Shown: in pieces, positions 35,801 to 48,010 of the stretch | How positions within the stretch are numbered: position 1 is the stretch's first letter | Layout of the letters: each line of letters begins with the position of its first letter | Origin: Bimuria novae-zelandiae CBS 107.79 | Taxonomy: Eukaryota; Ascomycota; Dothideomycetes; Pleosporales; Didymosphaeriaceae | Length of the DNA: 64,000 nt | Direction: 5' to 3' | Assembly (NCBI GenBank): GCA_010015655.1 | Contig: ML976661.1 | Span: 1,048,075 to 1,112,074, forward strand | The notes under the pieces: generated by a model | What the model was told of the DNA's origin: nothing | The model's database searches: none | Seen by the model: only the letters and a program-made list of their open reading frames with translations | Translations under genes and position numbers: made by a program

Positions 35801-36360
35801 GGTTACTAAGCTACCTATAATTAATATTATTACAAATTTTTTAGAGTTAAGGTCGTTAAGGCCTATAGATAATTACTAGCTACTTAGATTATTAATATCT
35901 TCTCAGTATTTTAATTATTTAGCTACTACGCGACTCTAAGGTAGATATAATAAATAAAATCTTATTAATATTTATAGCCTTATGCTAAGGCTATTTTCTC
36001 TTAATAGTCTTATTAAAAGGCTTTAAGATATTCTTACTGCCTAATTTAAATATTTTAATACGTTTTTAAAGTTAACTTTATACCTTATAGGCCTATTACG
36101 TAAAGTATTATTTTATAGTTTTATTAGCCCTTTACTTTACGCGTGTATCTTTAGCAGCTACTTAAGTAATACACCTTTTTTAAAGTAGCTTTATTTTAAG
36201 CTACTAACTAGCCTAACAAGCCTCTACTTGCTTGCTTTTTTAAAGTTATAGTAATTATACTTTAGTATCTTTTTATATTAATAATTACGTGTAATGTACG
36301 TCGCCCTATACCACGCCGCCATACATCCCCAAAAGGAACGAGTAATGATAGCTATTGTTA
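35801..36360. mobile_element. RIP-mutated DNA, unclassified
   Basis: TA-rich with no recognisable motif, up to the solo LTR. Confidence 0.45.
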
Positions 36361-36365
36361 CAAGG

Positions 36366-36899
36366 TGTCACGAGAGCAACGAGTAGAGAGAGCCTGGCTC
36401 AGAGAGCTGGGTTGATTGTGCTTCGTTCGGTATCTACGTGTAGGTACAAGACGTTGGATAAGGAGAAGAGTTCTTCTCCCCCTATCCAGCGTGGATCTAT
36501 CTATCTCGCTTAGTCTAGGTGCTAGTACCTAGATGGCTAGCGTCGTGTCTAACCAATTAGAAGCAAGCTTCAGGGTCCGGGCCATCGGACCTTCGGTTCC
36601 CGAAGTATAAGTTTGGAGGAGAAGCCTATATACTAACTGTCGGTATACACATATCCCATCGCCTGAGGCTGCTTGATGCTGCCCAACGTACCGCCTCGAT
36701 CCTACTTCGGTCCAACTCGCACCGAGCCCATGTATACCTTCGTAGCACCCACGTTCATAGATAGAATATACCAATAGCAATATACAAGACATTCGTTACT
36801 GTTATCACCCGTACGATCGTACAAAGGCCTACCAACACTAACGTACTATTATTAACAGTGCGTCTAGGCTATTAGGTTGCCTAGGAGGTTACTGTGACA
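36366..36899. mobile_element. Solo LTR (534 bp) with CAAGG target duplication
   Basis: Starts TGTCACGAG and ends TGTGACA, with CAAGG immediately before (36361-36365) and after (36900-36904). Composition is normal inside TA-rich surroundings. An inverted, heavily RIP-mutated relative of its first part lies at about 62500-62829. Confidence 0.88.
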
Positions 36900-36904
36900 C
36901 AAGG

Positions 36905-38760
36905 CATAGGATAGTATATATAGGCATCGTGACATTACGTGCCTACTATATACTATAGGGTAATTAAAAAGTAGCTTTTCTTTAATTTTTATAAAGCTAA
37001 TTAAAAGGTAGAAGCCTATTTTGCTTTACGCGTCTCTTTTAAATAGCTAAAGCCTTTTATAGGCCCTAATTTTATGCTCTATAAGCTAAGCTCGTGTAAA
37101 GATTAAGTATATAGCTTTTAGCTATATTACTAGCCCCTATATTAATATAGGCCTTAAGAAGTCTATTAATTTTTCTCTAATTTAATAGGCTAAGTACCAA
37201 AGTTAAACTTTTTTATAATTTTTATTTAGGTAGGTAATTTTTATTAAACTACTTAAAAATAGCTTTTAGATATAGAGGTAATAGGCCTATAGCCTTAAAG
37301 GCCTAGAGTATTAATAGCTACCTTATAGTACTAACGTAAACCTTTTAGAGTAGGCTAAAGAAGTCTTTTTTAATAATAAAGAATATTTTTAGACTGTTTT
37401 ATAGGAAGGCTAATAGCTTATTTAAATACGCTATTAATAGAGGCTTGTATATATAGATATTAAAATGCTGCAGCGTATAAGTTAAATATAATAAATAGAT
37501 AGCTAATAGGATTTTATTATAATTATAAAAGTTAATAAAATTAATAGTAACATGAGATCTATAGCTATTAAGAATTAATAGTTAATATAATTATCTAGCC
37601 TTTAACTCTATAAGGCGATTAAATACCTATTAAAGCTATATAAGGTCTATCTAATTTTTATTTAGTTAAATTTTAATACTATAATAAAAATCTAATAGTA
37701 TTAAGGATTAAGGTCCTCTATTTAACTTAATTATATATCCGTAGAGGTAGCCTAATAGATTAGAGGCCCTCCGCATGCAACGAATCTGGATGTGCATCGA
37801 CAGCACGTCAGTTATATGGTGCCTACGAGGGAACGCACCACCCTCTTCTCAGTGGGCCTTCCTCCGATGCTAACAGGTTATGGAGACGTTAGGCGTCCGA
37901 GTACGCTAGTCCCTAGGACACATGGGCATATAGGGAAATAAAAAGGCGGATTGCCTAGCGGACCTAGAGGCTTATAGCCCTTACCCTCTAGAACTATAAG
38001 CTACTAAGCCTACGATTACGGGGCTATAGTTAGACGCCCGGATTAAATACTGCCTTGCAGAAATATAATAGTAGAGATAATATAAGACAAAGCTCTCTAT
38101 ATAGTACAATTAGTAGGACCTATCCTACATAAGCAAGGCTACACTAGCAGAGTTTAGCCTTAGCTATTAAATTTTAGCTAAACTCTTATTAACTAGGACT
38201 ATGTACGGTGACTACACCTAGTATTATAAGAAATTTAAACACGAGGGCGTAACCCTTACCTGCGCATGCAGAAAAGAAAAGGCCCCTAGCTATCTAGTCT
38301 ACTACTAGAAAGCACGAAGACGCTTCGCTAGCTAGCCCTAGCGACCTAGCGGGCCTCTAATAAACGCCTGTAAGGGATAAAAGTACCTTTAGCAGCTCCT
38401 TAGCTGCCTAGAGGACTTCGCCGCCTTTTTTAAGCTAACTAGCTCTAATAGGGTATAATTAAAAAAGTAAGTAAATATAACATTTCCTTAGGGACAAAAT
38501 CTTGCGCATATAGGCGCTAGACTAGATTTCTTACTTTACTCGCACGGAGGAGTTTAGGAGAGTTAAGAGGCTCTTATAAAGTAGCTATTACACGACCCGT
38601 CTCCCCCTTACGGGGAGGGACGCGTCCCCCATACCCCACGGGAGGCCTATGTAGATAAAGGCTCTCAGCCAAGTCTACTAGACGTAAATCAATTCTATCT
38701 ATCTATCTATCTAATAGATTAGAGCTGGATCTAGGGCAGATCCGTCGGCGCATATACAAG
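36905..38760 (+). mobile_element. Tad-like LINE, 3' part with RNase H
   Basis: From about 37770 to 38000 the plus strand reads as a LINE RNase H: IWMCIDSTSVIWCL, then SSQWAFLRC and a GHMGI-GNKKAD-LADLEA block. From about 38190 to 38310 it reads the Cys/His C-terminal region (MYGDYT, then KKFKHEGVTLTCACRKEKAP), common at the end of Tad1-type ORF2. The RNase H part is less mutated than the rest. Upstream (36905-37760) is TA-rich and presumably the RIP-mutated RT. A CTAT microsatellite lies in the 3' region. Exact ends are not determined. Confidence 0.6.
38693..38712. repeat. (CTAT)n microsatellite
   Basis: About five tandem CTAT units, near the probable 3' end of the LINE. Confidence 0.8.
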
Positions 38761-39849
38761 CGATAATCGATATCCATTCACGGCTGCTACCCTGGATAGC
38801 TTGCCTTACTACCTTGCTCTCGTACAGAGGCCTATTAAAGATCCTCTTTAAGCGGGAGGTGATGCCGAGCAGGCAGCCTTTTTCGTCTATATTATATATA
38901 TGCGAAGTCTCGATCTAACACTGCCTAATCTTTTGCTGTAGAAGCTTAAAGTAGAGCTTATATTTAGCTAAAGAATTAGCTTTATAGCAATTACTATTAA
39001 TAGTAGCTATTTATTATAATATTTAGGATTTAGCGTAGCGCTTTATAAAGTAATTAACCTATTATAAGCTAATAGTCTTATTAGCTATAGTAGAGGTAAA
39101 GCTGTATATTATTTACTATATAAGAAGGGGGCTATGTTTAGTAAAGTATTTAATATACTATAGAAGCTCTAATTCTTATTATAGGCTAAGATTTTAATAT
39201 ATAAAGTTAGTATCCTCACGCGTCTACGTAACGCCTTAGTACTAACGTGTTAATATATAAAGTATAATATAATATTCTTTTAACTTTTATAATTTAATTA
39301 CTGTAATTGCTGCCTTAATTAGATCCATATTAGTGGAGATGCGGCGCGTCAAAGTTGGTACGTTGCATGGTGGGGTGTTGCATTGACTGACGTGTTGCAC
39401 TGACTGCCAAGGCACGGTACTGCCCGTCTTGTTTCCAGCGTCCTCACAGCACCAGCAGAGCACCACTGACGCTTTGCTTGCAATCCATCCACAATCTGTG
39501 TCGGACTACGATTCACACATCCAAAGCGAGAGGTTTGTATGTTCAGTACCGCTTTTAGACTCGTAGGTCTTAGTACATGTGTCCCGCTCGAACCCGACTC
39601 CGCTGCTGAAGCCTCGATCATTGAGACCCATCAAGTTCAGCGTCCACGGTTTGCTCAAACATTACAAGAGAAATTCTGGGAATCCTGAATCGTGCAATTG
39701 AGAAAATGAATCCGAAAGAGACACGGTGTGATGGCCGCGAAAAGCTCAAATTGTTAAATGAGTGGACGAGGCAGCCGCCTGAGAAGCACACCACCAACAC
39801 CCAGTCTACTCCCAACCATCTCCGTTTATCCCATCTACTCTACTCCAGT
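38761..39849. other. AT-rich DNA to about 39320, then intergenic
   Basis: RIP-type sequence ends near 39320. From there composition is normal. A 90-codon minus-strand frame (39349-39621, ATG start) has no recognisable feature and I do not call it. Confidence 0.45.
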
Positions 39850-40361
39850 CTAAAGTCCAAGATATCTATAGTGAATGGCACGAAATAGACCTCGTCTTGT
39901 CGCTGAAGAAATACCCATTGCAGTTGGTTTCCGGATCGTTCCTATCACCCCCGAAGGGGCATCCTGTTGCGGGTTGCACGGGAAATCCAGGTTCGCAATG
40001 TCCCAGTTGATCGTCCAGGTAAACTCGTCGCCAGCACAGTTCTGGCCACTGGTGACGCCATTAGCATTGGTCATGTTTTTGCCGGGAGGGCATCTTACCT
40101 GTACAGATTGCAGTACCAGGCGCCGTAATCATTCGTGACTTGGAGCGAAGAAGCTTTTGCGTCAATGTTAGGGGGAAGCGCGGGCGCGACGCAGCCTGAA
40201 TCTCCCGGTGCGAGGTCGAAGGTGATGGCGCTTGCGTCGCCGAGAAAGTTTCGCTCCATGTAGAGAGAAAGGGTGACGGAAGCGCGCTTCTGCAGGACAG
40301 GAGATGGAGCAACGAGAGCGAGAGTCGCAAGAAGAGACGAGGCAATGATGATGGCCTTCAT
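39850..40361 (-). CDS. Small secreted protein, beta/gamma-crystallin-like; candidate effector
   Basis: Two exons (40099-40361 and 39850-40048; 50-nt intron, GTAAGA donor, CTAAT branch, CACCAG acceptor) give 153 residues. Residues 1-20 form a signal peptide (MKAIIIASSLLATLALVAPS), and KR at 25-26 is a likely Kex2 cleavage site. The mature part has four Cys (57, 84, 92, 112). The pattern YMERNFLGDA, then SSLQV and WYCNLYSGQNCAG resembles the Greek-key motif of fungal beta/gamma-crystallin-like secreted proteins, in which Cys pairs are usual. The fold assignment is inference. The last 30 residues lack Cys and look unlike such proteins, so a missed 3' intron is possible. It lies about 500 bp from an AT-rich transposon block, a common setting for effector genes. 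Confidence 0.65.
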
Positions 40362-41292
40362 GGTGGCGATGCGTATTGCAATGGCAAAGAGGATAGAGAC
40401 GGTTGGATTGTGTGAATACGAAAGAGAGGAAGAGACCGGACCAGTATGCTGAGCGGATGCTGCTTGATGATTTCCCTTGAGGGTTTCTTCCTCTTCTTTA
40501 TACAATCACAGCCTCTCTCGTAGACATATTCTGTTCCGCTCGTGCGAAGTTCTGTGCCGTTTCGCATGACATGCGCTTCCTTCCATGAACATGTGCCCCA
40601 GCCACCAAAGAAGTTCCAGTAAGCCTGACATAGAGAAGACCAGATTCCGTGCTGTGCGCAGTGCTCTGTATCTGAATGCATATACTCGAGTCATGGACTT
40701 ACTCAACTCAGTCCAGCGATAACAACCGCCAGGTCACGCTCTGATCTACACCGAAGTTTCTTTTCACTAGTAGCGAATCGTTCTTTGGGTTCTTATAGTC
40801 AAAATACGTCCACGTTACATCGATAAACAGGGGCAATGTTCATTCTGAGTTACCAAAGCGTTCAGTTCCCCTTTCCAGGAATAACATGGTTCATGAAGGT
40901 CTTCCTCATTGCGGACTTTGAACTCCAAAGGCATGCTGTTAAGCCCTGGGTACTCATATCCCTTTTGAAGCGTTATAATACAAGCGTATACTGCGCCGCT
41001 GCACGGAACTTGCAAATAGCGTTAGACAACAGAAACTTTAAATCTTTACTGGGAACACACTGGAAAGAATCAGAGATGTTTTAGATATGTACATATGCAG
41101 TTGATTGAGCAGCGATGGCCTTCATAGCGAAGTTCGCACTACACATGTATCCGGGTTTCCCAAGGACCCAAAACAGGCAAGGAAACCAACTTCTATCGCG
41201 ACGCAGATCCATGCTCTTTAATATACTTTTTCTCACTCAGAGATTGGATTTAGACGGATTTTGAACACAGTTCCCCAAGCTCTGCCTGTAAA
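40362..41292. other. Intergenic, no gene seen
   Basis: Promoter region of the secreted protein gene, then sequence without a convincing frame. Confidence 0.5.
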
Positions 41293-41841
41293 TTATGTAT
41301 CGATCAGGGGCAATTGATCCCGCGCATCCTTATTGAGAGCGGGAAGCCATACAACAAGGTGGTCATCACTGGGGCGTAAACTCGCGAATAGCCCAATGCC
41401 CATGGAGAGCATAATCAGAATTATGTGCGCGGCCGGTCTATCCGGTTTAAGACTGATGTGGGAGCGTCCGCCCAAAATTTTCTCGTCGCCTATCAATAGA
41501 TGTAGAAGATGATGAAGCTCTTCGAAGTAATTTCCTCTCAGGTCGTCGTACCTTGGTCTTTCGTGCTTGGCTAGCTGCACGCATGCGGTGTAGTCACTGT
41601 TCCAGTTGATTACGTTCGATGAGATCGGCCAACGATCATCGAGCATGCCTCGCAGATTGGCAAAAGCCATCCAATAACCAAGGTCAGCCTCCAATCTGGT
41701 TCTTGAAGTTTCGAACCGGTGAGCAGGTGTACCTTTGCCAACTTGGTTCACCTCGTCGAATACTTTCGATATCAAGGTGACTGAGACCTCTCCGAAGCAA
41801 AATAGCGAACGAGAGTGGTATTGACCGCTACTAGAAGCCAT
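41293..41841 (-). CDS. Hypothetical protein, possibly the 3' part of the decayed STAND-like gene
   Basis: 182 codons from ATG 41841 (MASSSGQYHS). A mostly alpha-helical-looking sequence, with a hydrophobic stretch near the C-terminus (HIILIMLSMGIGLFASL) that could be membrane-spanning. I recognise no family. It overlaps, in another frame, the stop of the preceding reading frame on the same strand, so it may be a further exon of that gene with an intron I could not place. Confidence 0.35.
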   Translation of the reverse strand: MASSSGQYHSRSLFCFGEVSVTLISKVFDEVNQVGKGTPAHRFETSRTRLEADLGYWMAFANLRGMLDDRWPISSNVINWNSDYTACVQLAKHERPRYDDLRGNYFEELHHLLHLLIGDEKILGGRSHISLKPDRPAAHIILIMLSMGIGLFASLRPSDDHLVVWLPALNKDARDQLPLIDT

Positions 41842-43460
41842 AGTGACGCACAAGTACAGTCAGATGTATCGAGACCAAGGCCTTCGCAATTGGTTTGTGC
41901 GGACTTTGGAAGAGACAACTATTCCGATTCGCCGCCCATAGCAGGTTCATGTCTCTGACATTGACAATTGCGTTACGTCTCCTCATCCAAGTGTAGTAGT
42001 AACTGTAATACACTTCGTGAACATCATAAAAGGGGTTGGGTCGCCGGAATTGGGTCGCATCCATCCTCGTGATCAACGAAATATCTTCGTTGGATGCGGT
42101 AGCCGATGTCCGGTATTTGGAAAAGCGCCAGATATCGGTCTTTCGTGCCTTGGCAAATACTTTCACTACCCCGGATTGTACTGGTTCGATGAGGTCCTAA
42201 ATTTGAGTAAGTCGGCACACTGCTAATCTGCTCAGCTGAAACTTTTGGGAACGTGGTTATACTGTGGGAGAAATGATAGCTGTACCTGGGGCTTCAGTAC
42301 ATGGTTGGGAATAAATGCCCACTCACCTTGCGACTCTGATACATGGTCTCCAAAGCGACGATTTCGGTGGCAACTGCGTTACTAAGTTCACGCAGGTTGT
42401 TTCGTTGCCTGTTGTTCGTTGCTGTTCTGTAAGCCTCAATAAGAGTGCGGAACTCTTCAGGCCTGGCGATTATCTGTTCTTGAAGCTGCTGCACTACTTG
42501 CTTCAATTCCGCAATCTGCGCTTAAGTTTCCTCATGTTGAGATATGTTCGTGTAAGCAGGTGGGTGGTATGTGTGAAGGTAGTATATTGTGTGTGTAATT
42601 GTCTGAGTTGCTCTGTGTGTTGTTCTGTGTTGTGTTGTGTGTACATGGAGTGATCAGAGGCTCGTATATAGAGATAGAGCTGACTCATGAGACTAGTGTC
42701 GTCATGTGACATATCTCTGGGCTGCTTACAGTTCGAGTTCGAGTTAACTCGGGCGGTTTGTTGTAAGTTCGCTTCCACAGTTTGCACACTCTGAGTTACC
42801 CCGCCATTAGATGCCAAGCAGGAGGCGACTATACGATCCCCCTCTTGATGTATTTCTTGGCTTGTTCCTGTGTGGTGAGTGATACTGATCTGTTGCGTCT
42901 GATCATCCAGAGTCGATCGAAATAGATCGCGACCATCGATAACGGCCGTTAAGATCTCCCCAGTCCGAACGTCAAAATTGTCGAAACCCGATGTAAGCTT
43001 CTTTCGCAGGTCCTCGAGTTGTTGCCTAATAATTGTGTAAGTAAGACTCCAGTGTATACAGAAGCCAACATACCTCGCGCTCTCGTTGATATGGATATTG
43101 AGCTCGGTCCGTAAACGATCTAGTCTAGTCTGCAAAGCCTACACTTAGTCTTTTCCCATGTCACTTTTGATGGCTTTTCGCATGCTCTTCCATCCCGTCT
43201 TCGTGCCTTGGACCTTCAACTTTTCCAGGACACCGATCAGCTCAGATGACGTTTTCGCAACCCTTAAACAAAGATCTTGAAAAGTTGCGTCTTGCGTGGT
43301 GGATAGCGCGTTTTGAACGCAGTTGTTGGGGGTTTGCAAGCGGACGGCGGCCGCTTTAATAGCGATGTTCTCGGTCAGCGCACCATTGGTCACTTCTGCT
43401 GCTGAAGTCCACGAGCTGGACAACGCTCGATATTGCTAGAACGATAGCCCATGTCTCCAT
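41831..43460 (-). pseudogene. Fungal STAND-type N-terminal domain protein, decayed
   Basis: Reads from ATG 43460 as METWAIVLAISSVVQLVDFSS, the typical opening of the fungal N-terminal domain found on NACHT/ankyrin (STAND) proteins. It then shifts frame into AEVTNGALTENIAIKAAAVR, and continues with DLCLRVAKTSSELIGVLEKL and WKSMRKAIKSDMGKD. Two in-frame stops (TAA 43145-43147 and, one codon on, TAG) precede ALQTRLDRLRTELNIH. Both stops could come from Gln codons by C-to-T at CpA, the RIP-preferred change. Later exons look spliceable: 43025-42730, 42520-42327 and 42196-41831, with introns of 48, 209 and 130 nt. No NTPase or repeat domain follows. It would have been a cytosolic signalling or incompatibility-type protein; now it is probably non-functional. 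Confidence 0.6.
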
Positions 43461-44846
43461 GGTTCAAAGAAAAGCGTGTCCATTGTATTTCGAGCAGTTT
43501 GTGGGCGAGGAGGCCGTATGTGCGCAGGCTGAGGCGGCTGATGTGTAGCCACGTGACTTATGTCAGAGGTTGTGTGTGTAGAAGGTTCCATCTACGCGCA
43601 CGGACCACTTACTTCAAGATAAAGCTCTCGCCCTCTCCTTTCTTCCTCGACAGACTCCTCACTCTTCTTTTCGCAGATAGCAATACAGCTTGTTGTCCTT
43701 ATTTGCCCGCCCACATGATGCGCGTGATTGGGGCGCTCTTGCAGGCTCAACCAAGGCGGAGAGCAGTGCCTACGCACACCGGATCTCGCAACGGCGATAC
43801 GAGACAGTAGTGCATGGTAGTTCAAAGCCAAGCGCTTTCTTTCGCATAGATCTCCGATCTTCTCGATGCGCGCTGTTGCTATTAGGATGGAAGTAGAGGG
43901 CAGAGCGATGCAATAGGACTCCAAGTTACGCTACCTCGGGACCCTTTATTGCACGTGACACATCAAACTCCAGCGCTCTAGGGTGTCTTTTATCGTCGTT
44001 ATCGAAGGCTACCTTTGAATAAGAAGAAGCATCGTAACATCGAGGTTCGTCTCAAAATCCGAAAGAAAAAAACCACGCATTACTACATGTAGTATAGATA
44101 TCAATGTGCGTAAAAGAAGGCGCGTTGCTTAATAACGTCGTGGGCGTGGGCGTCCGAGAGACCAAATGTGCAGAGGGGCATGGGAGACGGTGTTAGGGCA
44201 TTCGAGGCGAGCAATGCCATGCGGAATGCAGTTTAGACAGCGCGGTTGAAGGCGGCGACATCGATGTCATAACCACATCGGTCGCTGAGGCATGCTATAC
44301 ATCAGAAGAGAAAAGCAGAATGTAGACACGTGGGAACGTACATGTAGCCGTAGTCCGTGAAGTTGTTGAGTCTAAGACAGCGAGCGCGAGCAGCTGTCGC
44401 ATTTGATATAGCGGCATCTTCATCCGCTCCGTTGGATACAGATTGTTGCGAGTACATTCGAACGTCCAGTACGGTATCAAATCATTGCATTGCATTCCAA
44501 AATATGATACCATAAACTGCGAACTATACAGCCAAGCGAATGTGCCCCAAGTCCTACCGCGTTCTCAACAGCAAAGGCAATTTTGTCTAAACCGCAACCA
44601 AACTCTGTGAAAGTTCATCGAGTACGAAAAATGAAGTCTTTCGAGCTACGTAAAAAATACAATATTATTTCGTCTTTTTCGTGTTCTTTCTTCTCTCTTC
44701 TCGTGCGTCTTCAAGAAAACAAAAGAGCGGATTGGGCGAGAACGACAGACTCCCTCGTGCCGTGGTATCGCAAACCAAGCAATGCACGCGAGAACCCGAA
44801 AAAGATCTGCTGCAGTGATAAGTATGTGGGGTTTGAAGCAGCCTGG
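43461..44846. other. Intergenic, no confident gene
   Basis: Several short frames. On the minus strand near 44240-44520 two pieces could splice into a small product with a Cys-containing end (CLSDRCGYDIDVAAFNRAV), but start and frame are unclear. Confidence 0.4.
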
Positions 44847-45470
44847 CTATGCAGCACAAGCTGTTGCAACGAGTGGACCGCTTCCGTCGTCCTTCATAAA
44901 GTCTTCCTTTCGAGTCGACCGGTGCTTGTGCATAAGATCTTGTTGCTCACGCATGTTTAACACATTTTCAGCCGTCGCAACCCAGGGCAATGGATCATAG
45001 TAGGTGTAAGTCCTTCGACCTTTGTCACCATCCAAGCCAGGTGCGGTCCAAGTGGAGACGCCTGTTTCCTCGACGTATGACTCGTAGGTATGTGCCAGTC
45101 GCTTCCCGCCACCGCCAGGTAGATCGACTACGAAATCCGGCATCATAAAGCCAGTAAGCTTTCCACGTAGCTCCTTGTCGAGATATAGAAGGGTACGGAG
45201 AGGGGTTCTCAAGTGCTCGATGCCCCTGACAAGGTCGCATATGTACACATAGTACTGTTTGACTGAGCGGTTGCCAAGAAAGAAGTGTTGCCCTTCGAGA
45301 AGGATCATGGAGGAAAGAGACTTACGGGTTCTATGTTCATGTCGGCCAATGCTTTGATTAGTGTGCCCATAGTCTCAGGGTCATCGTTGACGCCTTTCAA
45401 GAGAACACTTTGATTGCGAACGACGAGCCCCTGTTGGCACAGATGGAGTGCCGCTTTCTTGGTGATCCAG

Positions 45471-45503
<33 letters not shown>

Positions 45504-46843
45504 CAACACACTTGTTTACCTATTTTGCGCCCTTGTCTAGCCAGATCCACTAGCGTGCTTGCCCAAGCATCACTGTTATCTAAGATACGGCAAGGATTGA
45601 CAGCAAAGCCCTTGGAAGCAATACGGAAACGACGGATATGTGGGATGCTCAGGAGCCTGCACTGTTAGCTGAGCCGGTGGGATGCAGCATGTGTGATCAT
45701 TACCGTTCGCCTATTAGTCTCAATTGCTCGGGCAACAGCATATATGTGTCTCCTCCAGAGACGACGATATCCTTGATACTCACGTCTTTTTCGATGTGCT
45801 CGAACATGGCTTCCCAACGCTTTCCGCTAGGCTTCTGGGGCTTCTTATCGGTGGAGCTGGTTTCCGGTCCTACTGCATACGCTCGTGTACAGAAGCTGCA
45901 ATACACTGGACATATGGAAGTGGCTGTCATAGTCAGCTCTGAGCAAGCATCAAACCATTTAAGTGGCTTACCCAAGAACAAGGCTCTACCCGGGTACCGA
46001 TGGACGAGGCCTGGCACTGGAGAGTCTCCTTCTTCTCCTAAGGAGTCCAACGTGAGGGATGGATGATCGGGAACGATGCTACTTTTCAGTGGGATAAACT
46101 GCACTCGAATGGGATCGTTGAGAGGATCTTTCCAGTTGATACACGAAAGAATATAAGGGGTAAGCTTGATGGTCATGGGCGCCATTTCGAGGGCTGCTTT
46201 AGCTTCGCGGATGAAGTCTTGCTTAGTATGGATGTGCTGCAACAGAGGGTTCTCGGAAAGCGGTAGTTCATCATCGGGCAGCACTGCGAGTAGGAACCGC
46301 TCAATCTTCTTCTTATCGACGCTGTGCCTAACCTAAAGGTACGAGTCAGAATCTAGACTACCACACACGTGCTGTGCAATGACAACTTGCAGGGCTACGC
46401 ACCTGCCAGCTTTGACTGATAAAATCGTCGGCGCTGACCTCACTCCAGAGGGGAATGCGTGTCCAATAGGGATCCTCTTCATTCTTGTGCAACTCTGCTA
46501 CTTGATGGGCTTGCACGGAGGCAAAGCTGTCTGACAGAGCTTGGAAGGTCTTCGAGCGCTCGCCTTCGTCGATGTTGGAGTTCTCTCTTGTCTGCACATG
46601 TTTCGAGACTCGTTCGACCGTAGAGGGTAAAGGTCGATAGTCAATCCATTCGTGTGCACCTCTGTCGGAGGGAGTTACATGAGCTTGGCTCGTGATTTGT
46701 TTCGCATCTTGACCGCCCTGCGCAACTCGTGCAGAGACCAGTGCCGCTCGTGTGGGAGCAGTCCCGAGAGCCCTCTTCGTTACGAGATTTGTCAGGAAGC
46801 CATTGCGTATTGCTTGTTGAGCTCTCAAGAGCTTATGTGCCAT
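44847..46843 (-). CDS. kamA: L-lysine 2,3-aminomutase (KamA family, radical SAM)
   Basis: Five exons (46403-46843, 45972-46332, 45704-45923, 45326-45656, 44847-45254) give 586 residues. Introns are 70, 48, 47 and 71 nt. The enzyme family interconverts L-alpha-lysine and L-beta-lysine using a 4Fe-4S cluster, S-adenosylmethionine and PLP. The cluster motif C-x3-C-x2-C is Cys272, Cys276 and Cys279 (ATSICPVYCSFCTRAYAVG). PGGGGK places the PLP lysine at Lys502. Other family blocks are VVSGGDTYMLL, THFNHPNEIT and QSVLLKGVNDD. The N-terminus (MAHKLLRAQQAIRNG, Arg/Ala-rich, few acids) looks like a mitochondrial presequence. The 48-nt intron (45924-45971) is a multiple of three without stops, so gene finders may retain it, but splicing it restores family spacing. 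The ATG at 46843 is the first in frame. Confidence 0.93.
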
Positions 46844-48010
46844 ATCTGGCGAGGGCGGACGTCTTCAACAGAGGTATTCGAACGAGGTTTGAACTAAGAG
46901 ACAACTTGAGGATGGAAATCAGGGAACCGATACTTGTGTACCTGCAGAATTAGCTAAACAACAAGTGGATCTGATTAGAGAAAGGCACATGTGGTGATCT
47001 AAGAAGCATCACCGCCGTGGCGAAGATGCCGTTTTATTCCACAAGAAAATTTTTGACATCGCCGTTCTACGACATGCACCAAAAACGCCGGACAGCATAC
47101 CCTACACGCGGATGTGGGCAAGGGGCTGAACACAGGTGACCAGGGAAGTACCACGGCACAGGACTGTGCAATCTGCATGGGACCGCTAGGTCATCTAGAG
47201 TACTGCCGGAGATCCACGGGCCAACGACAGGGGGAATCAGAGGATCCTCCAGCCGCACAACAATAGACCGACAGATGCGAGCCGTCGACGTGCACGCAAA
47301 GGACTCGATTAGGGTACGGTGTCAGAGACTGGGGCTGGCTGGAGCAAGTTCACTGGTGGAATCGAAGACCGACATGGTGGTCCCGCATGCTTTTCGTATG
47401 GCCCCGATCGGCAAATGTGATGAGATGGGTTCGTAGAGCAAAAATGGATAAAGGGCAAAGTAGCCCCTTCAGAAGGGAAACGATAATTGAGGTTATTATG
47501 GAAAGAATTGGTAAGAGCGAGAGAAAGCAGGAAGGCGCATCAAAGAGTTGATGCCGTTTTGCAAGAGCTGTTGAACGGTGAGGTTGGAGGTGGAGCACTG
47601 GCGAGCACTATGGAAGTACCGGCGCGAAACTGTGGCACAGAGCGGGTGGTCGATTCATGCCAGATACGAGTTGAGGTGACACCACATCGGAGAAATCGAC
47701 TCGATCGTTATAGGCCAAAGCGAAGTTGGTGGTGGTTCCCATGCCCATTGCCCAGTTGTGTGGTTGCTTGTCGGACAAGGTTACTCGCGCAGTTGCACGA
47801 CGACGCGGAGGGACGGCACTAGTGGAAGCTAAGATTGAATCGGCCTAGCGAGGAATGGTCTGTGCACCGAACACCGTGCCTCCGTTTGGCGTCATTCGAT
47901 ACTTTGTAAACCCCCAAGCGAAGCATCGTGAAATCCGCTACCTAACGCACACTGCAACGCGCCCCACCCACCCAAGCGCTCAGCTGAACACGCGTAGGCT
48001 TGCCTCCGAC
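46844..48010. other. Shared upstream region of two divergent genes
   Basis: The lysine aminomutase gene (minus) and the Get2-like gene (plus) diverge from here. No gene was identified between them. Confidence 0.5.

Noticed and set aside
44240..44520. Possible two-exon small cysteine-containing protein on the minus strand
   Set aside because: Splice phase gives different products depending on the frame chosen; no signal peptide or clear start.
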